Positions 1-8,448 of a DNA stretch of 25,528 bases are shown here, piece after piece; position 1 is the stretch's first letter; every line of letters starts with the position of its first letter. Under the pieces are notes generated by a model that saw only the letters and a list, made by a program, of their open reading frames with translations, ran no database searches and was not told where the DNA came from. The position numbers were made by a program, and so were the translations under genes. The stretch comes from DATJFH01 sp035495815 (GTDB taxonomy: Bacteria; Acidobacteriota; Terriglobia; Bryobacterales; Bryobacteraceae), in NCBI GenBank assembly GCA_035495815.1, contig DATJFH010000342.1, forward strand, positions 1-25,528, read 5' to 3'.

Positions 1-2999
1 ACTCGAAACGCGGCCGGGTTGAACCAGTTGCTGATCTGTTGCGCCTTGCTCCGGCCGTCCGGCTGCCGCCAGTCGACGCCGGTCAGGTCGGCGAAGTTGG
101 CCCCCACGCCCACCAGCGCGTTATCGACGCCGCTGGCCACCGTCATCGGCGCTCCCGTTTGTACGGAGAAAATATAATTGTTCTGCCATCCGCCCAGAAT
201 CTGCCGCGTCAACATCCCGCGATTCCGCAGGGTCGGCAGTTCCCACAGGCCGGAGACGACCAGCCGGTGAGCCACATCGAAATCCGAGAGTCCGCGGTTC
301 CGGCCGTAATTGTAAGGATCCGGCCCCGTCCCCGAGCCGTTCGCGTTGCTGCTCGACAGCGGATCGATGGACTTCGACCAGGTGTAATTCCCCAAAATCG
401 TGAAGCCGTGGCTCCAGCGCTTCTGAACCGTCACCTGCAGGGAATGGTAGCTGGAATAGGCGCTGTCGGTGGCCAGTTGAAGTCCGCCGATAGGCTGGTA
501 AATACGGCGCTGATCGACGTTCGAGACCGTCGAGCCGGGACCGTAAACCGCCGGATTGATCTCCGCCGACTGCAGCAGGTGCGTTCCCTTCGAGCCCACA
601 TACCCGGCCCGCAGCAGAAGGTTCGCCAGTATCTGGCGCTCCACGATCAGATTCCAGTTCTGCACGTAGGACGAGGGCATGTACTTGGACAGCACGGCCC
701 AGGTGGAATAAGGCGTAAATGCGAAGCTCTTGTCCGGGACCAGCGGCGTCGGGTCGAGGATCGGCCTGCCGTTATACGGATCGGAGAGCTTCACCGGCCC
801 GTTGAGGGAAACCGACCGGATGAACGGTTCGCCGCTTCCGATTCGATTGTTGGCGACACCCATGAGCTGATCGTAAAAGATGCCATAAGCGGTGCGGACT
901 ACGGTGCGCGGCGTAAGCTGATACGCCAGTCCCAGGCGGGGCGCGAGATTGTTCCGGTCGGGCTGCAGGACGGCGTCCTTCACGTTGGGATCGCCGAGGA
1001 ACTGGAGTCCGGTGAAGGCGTTCGGAAAGCGCTCGCTCTTCGTGCCCGGTATAAACGTCATCTGCTTGCCGTCCCGCTCGCTGAAATCGAACCGGGGGTC
1101 CCACCGCAATCCGAGATTGGCGGTCAGCCGCGGGGTAAGTCGGATGTCTTCCTGGGCGAACAACGCAATGTAATTGGCCGTCAAAAGCTCGGACCATCCG
1201 GTGCGCTGAGCCCAACTGGAGGCCGTTCCCAGGATCAGCTCGGCGAACGCATTTCCGGCGTTCTGCTTGCCGCGGTCGCTCCAGAGCTGGCCGTTGAAGC
1301 CGGCCACTCCGCCGCTCTGGAACGGAGCGGTCTTGTCGAGGCTATAGCGCCGGAAATCGATTCCCGCCTTGAAATTATGCCGGCCCGTGGCATAGCTGAC
1401 AGTATCGGCATACTGATAATTCTTCTGGACCTGCGTGTATCCCTGGCCGAGTGTAACCTGGCTCCAGCCGGTGATGTTCAGGATCATGTAGGGTTGATCG
1501 GGCAGCGTCTTGACCCGCGCTCCCAGCGCCTGCAGGGTGACAGCGCCCAGCTCCTGGGGAGGAAAAGAGTTTGACTCGGTGGTATTCATCGAGGCAGTGA
1601 AGTCATTCAGCCACCGCGAGGAAATGACGTAGGTGTGATTGACGGTGCTGTTCTGCGAGTAGCCCTTCTGCCCGGCGGCGACAAAATAGAGATTCCCCGG
1701 CGCGTAGCTCCAGGGCGAATCCACCCAGATATAAAAAGTGCGGAAGGAAAGGCGTTGCTTGGGAGAAAACTGATGGTCCATGCGCAGGATCATCTGGTTG
1801 TCGGTGTCTATTTGAACCGGCGTGCCGAAGCGGTACTGATACGACGATCCCACGGCGGAGGCTGGAAGATAATCCAGCAGTTTGCGCGCGGTCGGGTCAA
1901 AACGCGCGGTTGGAATGATGTTTCCGGGGAAGTACTGCGCCGGAGCGAGCGGATCGTGAATGGCGCCGGCGCCGTCCGGCCGCAGCCACTCCGAGAAATC
2001 CCCGCGCTTCATGGCTTCGCTGGGCGTGTTCCGCAGCGCGCCGGGCGTGGCCGTTCGCTGGCGCGTTCCCTGGTAGGAGCCGAACAGGAACGTGCGGTCC
2101 TTGCCTTTGTAGAGCTTCGGCAGGATCAGCGGACCGCCCACGCTAAAGCCGAACTGATTGCGCTTGATGGCGTCCCGCCCCGAGAAAAAGTTCGCGGCGT
2201 TCAATTCGTAATTTCGCAGGTATTCGAACATGCTGCCATGCAGATCGTTGGTTCCGGACCGGGTCACCACGTTGACTACCCCTCCGACGCCCCGCCCGTA
2301 CTGAGCGTCGAACGTACTGGTCTGGATACTGAATTCCTGCACCGCGTCCGGGTTGGGGAAGGGAAGCGAGATGTTCGTGTAGCTGTCGTTGTTGTCGCCG
2401 TTATCCAGCACATAGTTGGTGCCGGTGCCGCGCGAGCCGTTGATCGCGGTGGTTACTGCGTAGCCGCCGAGAGTCTGGATCTGAGTGGTTCCGCCGCCCG
2501 CCTTCTCGGTTGACACGCCGGCGTTGACGGCTATCAGTTGCAGCACGTTTCGTCCGTTGAGAGGGAGATCCTCGATTCGTTTCTGATCCACAACCTGTAC
2601 CAGGGTTGTCGAGGTGCTCTGCACCAGAGTCTGCTCGGCCGTGACGTGGACCTGCTCGGTGGAGGAGCGAACCGCCATCTCCGCGTTCACCTGGACGGTG
2701 GTGTTCACCTGCAGCTCCACATTCTGCTTCAGGGCGCCCGCGAAGCCTTCCTTTTCGGCGAGCACTTTATAGAGCCCTACCGGCAGAAACGGAACCGTGT
2801 ACTTGCCGGCGCCGTCCGAATGGACTCGCCTGGCAAGATTCGTATTGACGTTCGTTACCGTAATCTGCGCGCCCGGAACCACCGCGCCGCTCTTGTCGTA
2901 CACCGTGCCGTCGATGGTGCCTGTGGCTTGGGCCCAAACCGGAACAACAGTCAGAAACAGCGTCACCATGACCGAAATGCAAAATGATCGTCGATCCAT
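1..2999 (-). CDS. Oar-like TonB-dependent-receptor-type outer-membrane protein (3' end cut by window edge)
   Basis: My reading of the minus strand from the ATG at 2999 gives 999 open codons with no stop up to base 1, so the C-terminus lies outside the window. Residues 1-24 form a signal peptide ending VWAQA. Residues 26-115 look like a carboxypeptidase-regulatory-like (Cna-B type) fold with GTIDGTVYDKSGAVVPG. LPLNGRN sits at 145-151, followed by a plug-like region containing YVLDNGDNND, AVQEF, GRGVGGVVNVVTRSGTND and FGFSVGGP. The rest is a long aromatic-rich beta-barrel-like stretch. An AGAGG-type ribosome site (AGAGG, 3008-3012) lies 8 nt before the ATG. Family knowledge: acidobacterial genomes carry many such proteins, thought to sit in the outer membrane and bind or import large substrates; the substrate here is unknown. 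No canonical TonB box was identified. It lies downstream of the response regulator on the same strand but 231 bp away, with its own candidate promoter, so it is probably transcribed separately. Confidence 0.9.
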   Translation of the reverse strand, partial: MDRRSFCISVMVTLFLTVVPVWAQATGTIDGTVYDKSGAVVPGAQITVTNVNTNLARRVHSDGAGKYTVPFLPVGLYKVLAEKEGFAGALKQNVELQVNTTVQVNAEMAVRSSTEQVHVTAEQTLVQSTSTTLVQVVDQKRIEDLPLNGRNVLQLIAVNAGVSTEKAGGGTTQIQTLGGYAVTTAINGSRGTGTNYVLDNGDNNDSYTNISLPFPNPDAVQEFSIQTSTFDAQYGRGVGGVVNVVTRSGTNDLHGSMFEYLRNYELNAANFFSGRDAIKRNQFGFSVGGPLILPKLYKGKDRTFLFGSYQGTRQRTATPGALRNTPSEAMKRGDFSEWLRPDGAGAIHDPLAPAQYFPGNIIPTARFDPTARKLLDYLPASAVGSSYQYRFGTPVQIDTDNQMILRMDHQFSPKQRLSFRTFYIWVDSPWSYAPGNLYFVAAGQKGYSQNSTVNHTYVISSRWLNDFTASMNTTESNSFPPQELGAVTLQALGARVKTLPDQPYMILNITGWSQVTLGQGYTQVQKNYQYADTVSYATGRHNFKAGIDFRRYSLDKTAPFQSGGVAGFNGQLWSDRGKQNAGNAFAELILGTASSWAQRTGWSELLTANYIALFAQEDIRLTPRLTANLGLRWDPRFDFSERDGKQMTFIPGTKSERFPNAFTGLQFLGDPNVKDAVLQPDRNNLAPRLGLAYQLTPRTVVRTAYGIFYDQLMGVANNRIGSGEPFIRSVSLNGPVKLSDPYNGRPILDPTPLVPDKSFAFTPYSTWAVLSKYMPSSYVQNWNLIVERQILANLLLRAGYVGSKGTHLLQSAEINPAVYGPGSTVSNVDQRRIYQPIGGLQLATDSAYSSYHSLQVTVQKRWSHGFTILGNYTWSKSIDPLSSSNANGSGTGPDPYNYGRNRGLSDFDVAHRLVVSGLWELPTLRNRGMLTRQILGGWQNNYIFSVQTGAPMTVASGVDNALVGVGANFADLTGVDWRQPDGRSKAQQISNWFNPAAFR

Positions 3000-3023
3000 T
3001 TTGTAAACCTCTCGAGGGTCAAG

Positions 3024-3039
3024 ACTGTTCCTGAACAGT
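3024..3039. promoter_or_regulatory. Perfect 16-bp palindrome, candidate operator
   Basis: ACTGTTC and GAACAGT form perfect 7-bp arms around a 2-bp centre. The palindrome overlaps the predicted -10 box of the Oar-like gene that starts at 2999. That position and the dyad symmetry fit a repressor dimer site. As an RNA hairpin it would have almost no loop and no T-tract, so a terminator is unlikely. The regulator is unknown. Confidence 0.45.
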
Positions 3040-3063
3040 ATCACCAGCAACACACTGCTTCAA
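3035..3063 (-). promoter_or_regulatory. Candidate sigma70-type promoter of the first Oar-like gene
   Basis: On the minus strand a TTGAAG -35-like box (3058-3063) is separated by 17 nt from a TACTGT -10-like box (3035-3040), which is preceded by TGA (extended -10 form). Transcription would start near 3028, giving a leader of about 29 nt that includes the AGAGG ribosome site. The -10 match is only 3 of 6, so the call rests on spacing and context. Confidence 0.35.
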
Positions 3064-3230
3064 CTGAGCGCGGAGGTGCGGTTCAGGATGGTGGACACAT
3101 TAGGCAGTTCCGGAAAAGCTATGGGTTTGAGGGCCGATCCAACGCCGCACCATCGATTGGCCGCCGTGGATGGCGGAGATGCGCTCACGCGGCGCGCTGG
3201 AAAGACCGGCGCCGGAAAGACGCTGTGTAT

Positions 3231-3896
3231 CTAGACAGCGACAGGGATCTTGATGATCTTCTTTTGAATCGCGTACTGCACCAGCTGCGCCTTGTTGTGG
3301 ATATCCAGCTTGCGCATGAGGTTGAACTTGTGGGCCTCTACGGTCTTTACGCTCAACTTCAGATTTCCGGCGATCTCCTTCACCGAATTGCCTTCAGCCA
3401 GCAGCTTGAGCACTTCCTTTTCGCGCGTCGTAAGCGTGGCGAAGCGCGGCAGCCGGTGCGCGGACTTGATGCGCGTGCGGAAATCATCCACCAGCTGCGA
3501 CAGCATGCGCGGACTCAAATAGCTGCCTCCGCGATTCACGTCACGTATGGCGGCCAACAGGTGCTGGGAAGGGCTGTCTTTCAGCACATACCCGCCCGCT
3601 CCAACTTCCATGCACTCCACCAGGTAATCCTCGTCGTCGTACATCGTGAGAAACAGCACCTTCGTCTCGGGGCGATTCTTCCTGATCTGGCGGGTGGCTT
3701 CGAAACTGCTCAAGCCGGTCATGCCGATGTCCATCAGGATTACGTCGGGACGCGTTTCGGCGGCTTTGGCCACCGCGTCGGAACCGTTCGACGCTTCCCC
3801 GACCACCTCCATGTCCGCTTCCGCCAGGATCAGAGTCTTGATGCCCTGCCGGAATAGCGTATGATCGTCCGTGAGCAGAATTCGAATCTTTGCCAT
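3231..3896 (-). CDS. NarL/FixJ-family response regulator
   Basis: A 221-residue DNA-binding response regulator. The receiver domain spans about residues 4-120, with the acidic pair D10/D11, phosphoacceptor D56 in VILMDIGM, the switch residue T84 and K106 in the YVLKD motif. The LuxR/GerE-type helix-turn-helix spans about 153-212 (LTTREKEVLKLLAEGN, then SVKTVEAHKFNLMRKL). Phosphorylation by a HisKA_3 kinase should promote dimerisation and DNA binding. It is encoded 63 bp downstream of such a kinase on the same strand, so the two very probably form one operon and a cognate pair. The ATG at 3896 is preceded by GGGAG about a dozen nt upstream. Length and all key residues are intact. Target genes cannot be told from the sequence. 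Confidence 0.96.
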   Translation of the reverse strand: MAKIRILLTDDHTLFRQGIKTLILAEADMEVVGEASNGSDAVAKAAETRPDVILMDIGMTGLSSFEATRQIRKNRPETKVLFLTMYDDEDYLVECMEVGAGGYVLKDSPSQHLLAAIRDVNRGGSYLSPRMLSQLVDDFRTRIKSAHRLPRFATLTTREKEVLKLLAEGNSVKEIAGNLKLSVKTVEAHKFNLMRKLDIHNKAQLVQYAIQKKIIKIPVAV

Positions 3897-3959
3897 AGGC
3901 GCTACATCTCCCGCGTAAAGCCTAATACTTCGCGTGAGGATGAAGCCGGCGGGACCAGG

Positions 3960-5573
3960 CTAACCGGCGGCCGGCGCGGCTGCCCGTTTCACAGGCAATT
4001 GGACGATAACCCGCGTACCTTTACTAGGAAGGCTTTGTACTTCAAAAGCTCCCCCTAAGAGCGCCACCCGTTCCATCATCCCCAAAAGGCCGAATGAGTT
4101 GCGTCTCTCCAGCGCCTCTTCGACCCGAAAACCGACTCCATTATCCTCAACGCGAAGTTCAACGGAAGTATCGGTGGAACTCAGGTGAATGTTTACAGTG
4201 GTGGCCGACGAATGTTTGGCAATGTTGTTAAAGCATTCCTGCACCAGGCGATAGGTGATAATCTCCGCGTCCGCCGGCAAGCGGCTGATTTTAGGCGATA
4301 AATGCAGCTTCACCCGGGCCGGGTGTACCCGCCGGAACCGGCTGGTCAGCTGGCGCAGAGCCGCCGAGAGACCCAGTTGCTCCAGCACCGACGGGCTGAG
4401 GGCCGCGATGATCCGGCGTATCTCAATGATCGTCTTCTCCGTCACGTCGATGGTCTCGAGCAGCTTGCTGCGGACTTCTCCCAACGACGGTCCCAGCGAC
4501 TTCTCCAGCATTTCCAGCTGCAGCCGGATGCAGAGCATGGATTGTCCCGCCTCGTCGTGCAGTTCCCGGCTGATCCGGCGGCGCTCCTCTTCTTCCACCT
4601 GCCACATGTGCTCGCCCAGCATCCGGACCTGTTCTTCGCGCGCCGCCAGGTCCTCCATCAACCTCGCCTTTTCGGCCGCCAGCAGGCACTGGTCCACGGC
4701 CGCGTCGAGCAGTTGCAGCTCCCGCGGCAGCCAGCTTCGCTCAGTCGAAAACCCGAGCTGGATTACTCCCGACATATGACCGTGCGCCACGATCGGGACC
4801 GACCAGTAGGAGCGATACCTGCCCGCCAGCCCGCGATCCAGTATCAGCTTTTCGGCCGCCTCCCCCTGCACGATATAGCGTGTCTTCGAAAGCTGCTTCA
4901 AAATCGACGGAGTGAGCCTGCCCGGCCACTGATCCGGCTCGCCGCCGACCTCCGCTTTGGCCTGCCAGGAATCGGAATGGGAGTCGAGCAGCAGAAGACG
5001 GCCTACCTGCGCCTGGCAGATGCGTGTCAGGTTCTCGAGGAACTGGCGCAGCAGCTCGTCCAGGTTCTTGGCCTGCAGCTCCGCCCGAAACAGGTCGTAG
5101 AACGCCTGCGTCTCCGCCTCGCGAACCTGGTAAAACGCATTATTGAGCGAAAGGACCACGCAGAAGTGCAGTTGCTCGCGCGTCCACTGGAAATTGGTGT
5201 ATTCCTGCGGCAGCAGCTTCTTGAGCAGGGGGTCGAGCACGTTGTCATAGGTGCGCAGCGCGTTGATGATGTCGGCCGGGGGCACGTTCAACTTGGCCAG
5301 CCGGCGGCCGCTGTATTCCACCTGCTCGAAGAAATCGGCAGCCGGACGGTCCGCGCCAAGGATCCGGGCCGCCGCCCCGGGGGTGATTGCCGATAGCGCC
5401 TTCAGCTGTTTGTGATCGTATTTTTTGCTCCGCAGGCGAAGACGGAACTTTTCGTCGAGGAAACCGCAATGGGGTTTTATGAGCGTGGACAGCCGGACCA
5501 GGTGCGACCGCAGCTGATCGCTGAGTACGTCCGCGGCATCGGCGAGAATCGGTGGCGAATCGGACGAGGGCAC
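3960..5573 (-). CDS. Cytoplasmic GAF-domain sensor histidine kinase (HisKA_3, NarX/DegS-like class)
   Basis: A 537-residue kinase with no transmembrane segment, so it senses an intracellular signal. Residues 1-165 are all helical and resemble a globin-coupled-sensor fold (see findings). A GAF-like domain spans about 168-300. A short coiled-coil linker (300-335) leads into the HisKA_3 dimerisation domain with phosphoacceptor H339 in RISRELHDEAGQ. The HATPase domain shows the N box (QECFNNIAKHS, N450), G1 box VEDNGVGF (475-482) and G2 box SFGLLGMMER (493-502). The start is a GTG; there is no in-frame ATG before residue 306, and a TAA stop lies at 5592-5594 upstream in frame. The downstream response regulator is the likely partner. 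A -10-like TATACT lies 8 nt before the GTG, so the mRNA may be leaderless. The kinase call is certain; the ligand is unknown. Confidence 0.95.
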   Translation of the reverse strand: MPSSDSPPILADAADVLSDQLRSHLVRLSTLIKPHCGFLDEKFRLRLRSKKYDHKQLKALSAITPGAAARILGADRPAADFFEQVEYSGRRLAKLNVPPADIINALRTYDNVLDPLLKKLLPQEYTNFQWTREQLHFCVVLSLNNAFYQVREAETQAFYDLFRAELQAKNLDELLRQFLENLTRICQAQVGRLLLLDSHSDSWQAKAEVGGEPDQWPGRLTPSILKQLSKTRYIVQGEAAEKLILDRGLAGRYRSYWSVPIVAHGHMSGVIQLGFSTERSWLPRELQLLDAAVDQCLLAAEKARLMEDLAAREEQVRMLGEHMWQVEEEERRRISRELHDEAGQSMLCIRLQLEMLEKSLGPSLGEVRSKLLETIDVTEKTIIEIRRIIAALSPSVLEQLGLSAALRQLTSRFRRVHPARVKLHLSPKISRLPADAEIITYRLVQECFNNIAKHSSATTVNIHLSSTDTSVELRVEDNGVGFRVEEALERRNSFGLLGMMERVALLGGAFEVQSLPSKGTRVIVQLPVKRAAAPAAG

Positions 5574-5916
5574 GATTCCTGAGTATAAGGCTTATGAAGG
5601 AGAGTTTTCACCGGCGGATTCAAACCGCGTCTGCCAGGGTACGCCAAAGAGCTCTCGATATCCCGGGCAGCCCGGAATTTGTTTTATCCCCGCCGCCGGC
5701 TGGATCTCTTCGTTCTCGTACCCTTGTCATGCGGCAAATTGTCGGACCGGTGGCCAGTAGAAATCCGGCTCCGGCGAACCCCGGAAGCGTCCCTCGGGAT
5801 AGAGGCGGACCGCGTCCCCTTCAGCCGCTCTCTTGAACTGGTCTCGAGGCTGCTCGCCGACCTCAGGCTGGCACTGCAGCCGGTTTCCGCGCTAGCCTGA
5901 AATCTGAGAATCGGCC
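5574..5916. other. Intergenic region between divergent kinase and U32 genes
   Basis: This 343-bp stretch has no convincing gene. Short reading frames on both strands (5552-5836 + and 5684-5929 -) have arginine/serine-rich, low-information translations typical of GC-rich spacer. It holds the kinase -10 element near 5582 and a 13-bp dyad, CCGGGC-A-GCCCGG at 5663-5675, followed by T-rich sequence; that dyad could be an operator or a weak hairpin. A TAGCCT hexamer at 5893-5898 is a weak -10 candidate for the U32 gene. Confidence 0.6.
5582..5587 (-). promoter_or_regulatory. -10-like element of the kinase/regulator operon
   Basis: On the minus strand TATACT (5 of 6 to consensus) ends 8 nt before the GTG start at 5573. 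No convincing -35 box is seen at the right distance (only a weak TGAAAA). If used, transcription would begin at or next to the start codon. Confidence 0.4.
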
Positions 5917-8442
5917 ATGACCCCGCCACCTGCTCCGCGCAAGCCCGAGATCATGAGTCCGGCCGGCTATTGGCCCCAATTGCGAGCCGCCATCGAAGCC
6001 GGCGCGGACGCCGTCTATTTCGGACTCCGGCACTTCTCCGCGCGCGCCAAAGTCGGCTTTTCCCTGGACGAGCTGCCGGATGTGATGGCCACCCTCCACC
6101 GCCGCGGCGTGCGTGGGTACGTCACCTTCAACACGCTGGTGTTCGAGCACGAATTCCCGGAAGCCGCGCGCGCCATTGCCGCCGTTGCTCGCGCCGGCGC
6201 CGACGCCATGATTGTCCAGGATTACGGCGTTGTCCGTCTGGCGCGCCGCATCGCTCCCGATCTCGAACTGCACGCCAGCACCCAGATGAGCATTACCGAC
6301 GCCGGCGGTGTCCGCCTGGCGCAGGACGAAGGGCTGAGCCGCGTAACGCTGGCGCGCGAGCTGGCGCTCACCGGGATTCGCTCCATCCTGGCGGAGACCG
6401 GATGCGACCTCGAAATCTTTGTTCACGGCGCGCTCTGTGTCGCCTACTCCGGACAGTGCCTTTCCTCGGAAGCCTGGGGCGGGCGCAGCGCCAACCGCGG
6501 CCAGTGCGCGCAGGCCTGCCGTCTCCCCTACGATCTTCTGGTCGACGGCCGGGCGCTCCCGCTCGACGACGCCCGCTACCTGCTCTCTCCCGGAGACCTG
6601 TTTGCGCTCTCCCAGGTTCCGGAAATCGTCCAGATGGGCATCGCGGCGCTGAAGATCGAAGGCCGCTACAAGGACGCGGAATATGTGGCGCTGACCACGC
6701 GGGCTTACCGCGCCGCCGTGGACGCAGCCTGGGCCGGCCGGCCCGCCGCAATCGGCCGGAAGCAGGAGCTCGAGCTGCAGCAGGTATATTCGCGCGGCCT
6801 CGGTCCGTTTTTCCTGACGGGCACCGATCATCAGGCAGTCGTTCGGGGGCGGGCGCCCAGGCATCGCGGCCTGCTCATGGGACGCGTCACCGTGGTGATG
6901 CGCGACCGCGTCCGGATCCAGCCGGAGCCCGACCGCGAACTGCCTCCGCTCAAGGCCGGTGACGGCCTCGTCTTCGACGCCGCCGACTGGCGCAGCCCGC
7001 AGGAACCGGAGGAAGGCGGCCGTCTATACCGCGTCGGTGAGCAGCCGGACGGAACGGTCGAGCTCCAATTCGGCAACGGCGCGGTTTGTTTCGCACGTAT
7101 CCGACCGGGCGACCTGGTCTGGCGCACCCACAATCCCGACTTGGATCAGATGGCGCGCGTCTTCACCGGCGCGGCGGCCCCCGTCGCCCGCCAGCGTGTC
7201 CGGGTCCGGGTCACCGCGGTGGAGGGCGCTCCACTCATCTCCGAGTGGAGTGTTGAAAACCAGCCGCGGATTTCCGTCCGGGTGACGTCAGAGGCGCCGC
7301 TGGGCCAGGCCCGGAATCGCGCATTGTCGGTCGATTCGTTGCGGGAACAGTTCGGCCGGCTGGGAAATACGCCCTACGAACTGGCCGGGATCGAGCTCGA
7401 GACGAGCGGGAATCCCTTTGCGCCCGTGTCCGTGCTCAACCGGTTGCGCCGCGACGCCGTGGAAGCTCTCCGGACCGAGCAGAGCCGGCCGCCTGCCGCC
7501 ACGGTTCGCGAGCCGGCGGCCGCGTTGGCGGAAGTCGCCGGCGAGGCTCCGGGCCGGGAGTCCGAACCGGCTTCGGCGGAGCTTCACGTTCTGGTTCGCA
7601 CGCCCCAGCAGCTCGACGCGGCGCTGCGGCTTTCGCCATCGAGCATCACGCTCGATTTTCTGGATTTCTACGGGCTGCGTCCTTCGATCGATCGCATCCG
7701 CGGCGCGGGTCTGGTCCCCCGGGTGGCCAGCCCCCGTGTGCTCAAGCCCGGCGAGCAGCGCATCGTGCAATTCCTGCTCGGACTCGATTGCGAAATCCTG
7801 GTGCGGGCCGGCGGAATGTTGCGGGCGCTGACGTCCGCCCCGCATCGCCCCCTGATCGGCGATTTCAGCCTGAACGCCGCCAACTCGGTCACCACCGCCG
7901 CCTACCTTGGAATGGGGCTCGCCCGGATTACGCCCGCGCATGATTTGAACGCGGCGCAAGTGGCGGATCTGGCGCGCAGGACCGGCGCAGGGAAACTGGA
8001 GGCGGTGGCGTATCAGCACCTGCCGGTCTTTCACACGGAGCATTGCGTGTTCTGCCGCTTCCTGTCGAAAGGATCGAGCTATCTCGATTGCGGACGCCCC
8101 TGCGACGAGCACCGGATTGCGCTGAAGGATCCGGCCGGACGCGCCCACCCGGTGATGGCCGACGTGGGCTGCCGCAACACGGTGTTCGGCGCCGAGGCGC
8201 AGGAGGCCAGCCGCCATTTCGAAACCTGGCGGCAAGCCGGCATCCGGCACTTTCGTCTGGAGTTCGTGCACGAGTCGGCCGACGAGGTAGCCCGCGTCGT
8301 CCGCGCCTTCAGCGCCGCGCTGAGCGGCGGGATCACGCCTTTGCAATTGAGCGCCGAGCTGGCGGAGGTGGCGCCGGCAGGTGTGACCGAGGGCAGCCTC
8401 TACGTTGCCGGCGACTATCTGCAGCTTCCGGTTCTGCAATAA
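5917..8442 (+). CDS. U32-family peptidase-like protein with DUF3656-type middle region (RlhA/TrhP-like RNA hydroxylation type)
   Basis: An 841-residue protein. Residues 9-300 form the U32 TIM-barrel-like domain, starting KPEIMSPAGYW and GADAVYFGL. They contain the U32 signature from E166 (EIFVHGALC...SGQC.S), with C174, C181, C197 and C201 as likely Fe-S ligands in ANRGQCAQACRLPY. A middle region of about 302-520 matches the RlhA-type DUF3656 arrangement (RHRGLLMGRV, later LNRLRRDAVEAL near 505). Residues 550-841 look like a second, divergent barrel with its own cysteines C710, C713, C725, C729 and C752. Family knowledge: E. coli RlhA makes 5-hydroxycytidine in 23S rRNA and TrhP hydroxylates tRNA uridine; older annotations call these proteases or collagenases. 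RNA hydroxylation is therefore inferred, not shown. The protein is about 180 residues longer than E. coli RlhA. The ATG at 5917 was chosen because it keeps the conserved N-terminus; its ribosome site is weak. The Nudix gene follows after 6 bp. Confidence 0.93.
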   Translation: MTPPPAPRKPEIMSPAGYWPQLRAAIEAGADAVYFGLRHFSARAKVGFSLDELPDVMATLHRRGVRGYVTFNTLVFEHEFPEAARAIAAVARAGADAMIVQDYGVVRLARRIAPDLELHASTQMSITDAGGVRLAQDEGLSRVTLARELALTGIRSILAETGCDLEIFVHGALCVAYSGQCLSSEAWGGRSANRGQCAQACRLPYDLLVDGRALPLDDARYLLSPGDLFALSQVPEIVQMGIAALKIEGRYKDAEYVALTTRAYRAAVDAAWAGRPAAIGRKQELELQQVYSRGLGPFFLTGTDHQAVVRGRAPRHRGLLMGRVTVVMRDRVRIQPEPDRELPPLKAGDGLVFDAADWRSPQEPEEGGRLYRVGEQPDGTVELQFGNGAVCFARIRPGDLVWRTHNPDLDQMARVFTGAAAPVARQRVRVRVTAVEGAPLISEWSVENQPRISVRVTSEAPLGQARNRALSVDSLREQFGRLGNTPYELAGIELETSGNPFAPVSVLNRLRRDAVEALRTEQSRPPAATVREPAAALAEVAGEAPGRESEPASAELHVLVRTPQQLDAALRLSPSSITLDFLDFYGLRPSIDRIRGAGLVPRVASPRVLKPGEQRIVQFLLGLDCEILVRAGGMLRALTSAPHRPLIGDFSLNAANSVTTAAYLGMGLARITPAHDLNAAQVADLARRTGAGKLEAVAYQHLPVFHTEHCVFCRFLSKGSSYLDCGRPCDEHRIALKDPAGRAHPVMADVGCRNTVFGAEAQEASRHFETWRQAGIRHFRLEFVHESADEVARVVRAFSAALSGGITPLQLSAELAEVAPAGVTEGSLYVAGDYLQLPVLQ

Positions 8443-8448
8443 ACGCGC

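Noticed and set aside
39..2513. Long plus-strand open frames of 511 and 292 codons
   Set aside because: They are antisense to the Oar-like protein read on the minus strand from 2999, which has a signal peptide, LPLNGRN and plug motifs.
3161..3215. Hairpins downstream of the response regulator (CCGCC/GGCGG at 3161-3176 and CCGGCGCCGG at 3206-3215) as a terminator
   Set aside because: The stems are only 5 bp or loopless and neither is followed by a T-run; chance dyads are common at this GC content.
5552..5929. Small open frames in the kinase-U32 spacer (94 codons + and 81 codons -)
   Set aside because: They overlap each other on opposite strands, have low-complexity translations and no ribosome site.
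5917..8442. U32 protein as a secreted collagenase or protease
   Set aside because: There is no signal peptide, and the cysteine set and DUF3656-type region match the RNA-hydroxylating RlhA/TrhP group better than a secreted protease.
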